A DNA stretch of 7,339 bases from Anaerolineaceae bacterium (GTDB taxonomy: Bacteria; Chloroflexota; Anaerolineae; Anaerolineales; Anaerolineaceae), in contig JAQTMA010000154.1 of the NCBI GenBank assembly GCA_028714615.1, positions 2,343 to 9,681 on the forward strand, written 5' to 3'. The translations under genes were made by a program, and so were the position numbers. The notes beneath the pieces were generated by a model, which ran no database searches, was not told the origin of the DNA, and was given only the letters and a program-made list of their open reading frames with translations. Of this stretch, positions 6,594 to 7,339 are shown piece by piece; the first letter of the stretch is position 1, and each line of letters begins with the position of its first letter.

Positions 6594-7339
6594 GACACCT
6601 TCTGTCGCGCCAGGTGCGCCCGCAATATATCGAACTGGTGAGGTTTGTCGACATCCATGCCAATTTCTGGGTAGGGGCATAGAATTGCCCGCCCGCGAAT
6701 TCCTAACCGTTTGCTGACCAATTCGGCGGCATCCTCCAGGCTCAAACGGCGCAGCAGGAGTAACAACAAGGTATCGTAGCCTAATAAAGAAGCCTGGCGC
6801 ATCGTGCTCTTCCGGGCAGCAACCACCCGCTGGTAGAGCGGGTTTTGGGGGTCCACGATCGAGGTATGCACCGCGTTGAGATCCCCGCCACACACTTCCA
6901 TCTCCTTGAGGTGCGTATAGGAACGACGGGAATTCGGGAAACGGAGCTCCATGACCGAGCGTTTGATGACATTGTAATAGATGTCGTGGTCGCTCTGCTG
7001 AACGGCTGCGACCATCCAATCTACCATCTCGCATGTGATCGCGGGAATATCGGATGAGACCGCCAGGATTACACCCACGTGGGGATTGATTCGCCGCAGC
7101 TCATCTACGCCGGCTTTCAGGTTGCCGAGCATGCTTCCTTCATCTGGTAGCAAAGTCAACGGTTTTGCACAGTTCAGATCGGTGAATACCGGCAGACCGA
7201 CGACGGTCACCCGATCAATACTGGCCGAGCCAGAAAGGGCATCCAGCACCCATTGGATCATCGGTCGCCCACCAATTTCCAGCATGGCTTTATAGCCCCC
7301 TTGGGTTTCTTCGTAAAGGGGTTCCTTGGGGCGGGGTAT
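6590..7339 (-). CDS. MobA-like nucleotidyltransferase (NTP_transf_3), N-terminus beyond the right edge
   Basis: GT-A-fold nucleotidyltransferase that would join an NTP to a phosphorylated acceptor. The frame is open to position 7339: 249 codons plus TGA are visible. Codons upstream of the first in-frame ATG (7285) read IPRPKEPLYEETQGGYKA, a conserved-looking lead into MLEIGGRPMIQWVLDAL, so the true start lies off the window and the ATG at 7285 is internal. The Lys of GGYKAML corresponds to the nucleotide-contacting lysine of the L-A-G-G-x(n)-K family signature. SSDIPAI supplies the metal-binding Asp of the family's D-x-P motif, and MDVDKPHQFDIL resembles the usual C-terminal D-x-D-T-P-E-D-L. 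Unlike true MobA there is a long middle segment with many Tyr/Arg residues, so a molybdopterin role is not assumed. The 4-base overlap with the PAP2 phosphatase suggests a shared lipid or sugar-phosphate pathway. Confidence 0.85.
   Translation of the reverse strand: MPRPKEPLYEETQGGYKAMLEIGGRPMIQWVLDALSGSASIDRVTVVGLPVFTDLNCAKPLTLLPDEGSMLGNLKAGVDELRRINPHVGVILAVSSDIPAITCEMVDWMVAAVQQSDHDIYYNVIKRSVMELRFPNSRRSYTHLKEMEVCGGDLNAVHTSIVDPQNPLYQRVVAARKSTMRQASLLGYDTLLLLLLRRLSLEDAAELVSKRLGIRGRAILCPYPEIGMDVDKPHQFDILRAHLARQKVS

Noticed and set aside
6594..7034. In-frame N-terminal extension of the PAP2 gene
   Set aside because: It overlaps the nucleotidyltransferase in another frame; the PAP2 start at 6593 has its own AAGG site and the usual ATGA coupling.

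Overview
The window (about 55% GC by eye) looks like a bacterial chromosome segment. Protein style suggests a Chloroflexota (Anaerolineae-like) organism: a stand-alone MacB-type ATPase and permease with a separate long-hairpin adaptor, an S2P/EGY-like protease and a Ddl-like ATP-grasp enzyme. This assignment is an inference from family resemblance; no marker gene is present. Genes are tightly packed with no mobile element, CRISPR array or rRNA. The notable RNA gene is a selenocysteine tRNA (selC), which means the organism probably decodes UGA as selenocysteine.

Left part (1-4500, all on the minus strand). Read in transcription order, this is selC (4500 to 4407), an M50 site-2-type membrane metalloprotease (4377 to 3169), a HlyD/MacA-type membrane fusion protein (3060 to 1633), a MacB-type ABC ATPase (1630 to 950) and the start of its FtsX-like permease (953 off the left edge). 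The last three form one tightly coupled tripartite export or mechanotransmission unit: 2 bp separate adaptor and ATPase, and a 4-base ATGA overlap joins ATPase and permease. The protease lies 108 bp upstream of the adaptor and only about 27 bp downstream of selC, so co-transcription with either is possible but unproven.

Middle (4501-4745). This is a divergent intergenic region with a perfect TATAAT -10 for selC on the minus strand and a plausible promoter for the ATP-grasp gene on the plus strand. It also holds a small leader hairpin followed by a T-run, short AT-rich inverted repeats and a degenerate GTAGGGG-type repeat. The plus-strand gene at 4746-5954 is a D-Ala-D-Ala-ligase-like ATP-grasp enzyme that lacks several specificity residues of true Ddl.

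Right part (5955-7339). A perfect 12-bp stem hairpin sits between convergent genes. It is followed by a minus-strand pair joined by another ATGA overlap: a MobA-like nucleotidyltransferase (its N-terminus lies off the right edge) and a PAP2-family membrane phosphatase. The pair plausibly acts in one activated-headgroup or polyprenyl/lipid-phosphate pathway, but the substrate cannot be read from sequence.
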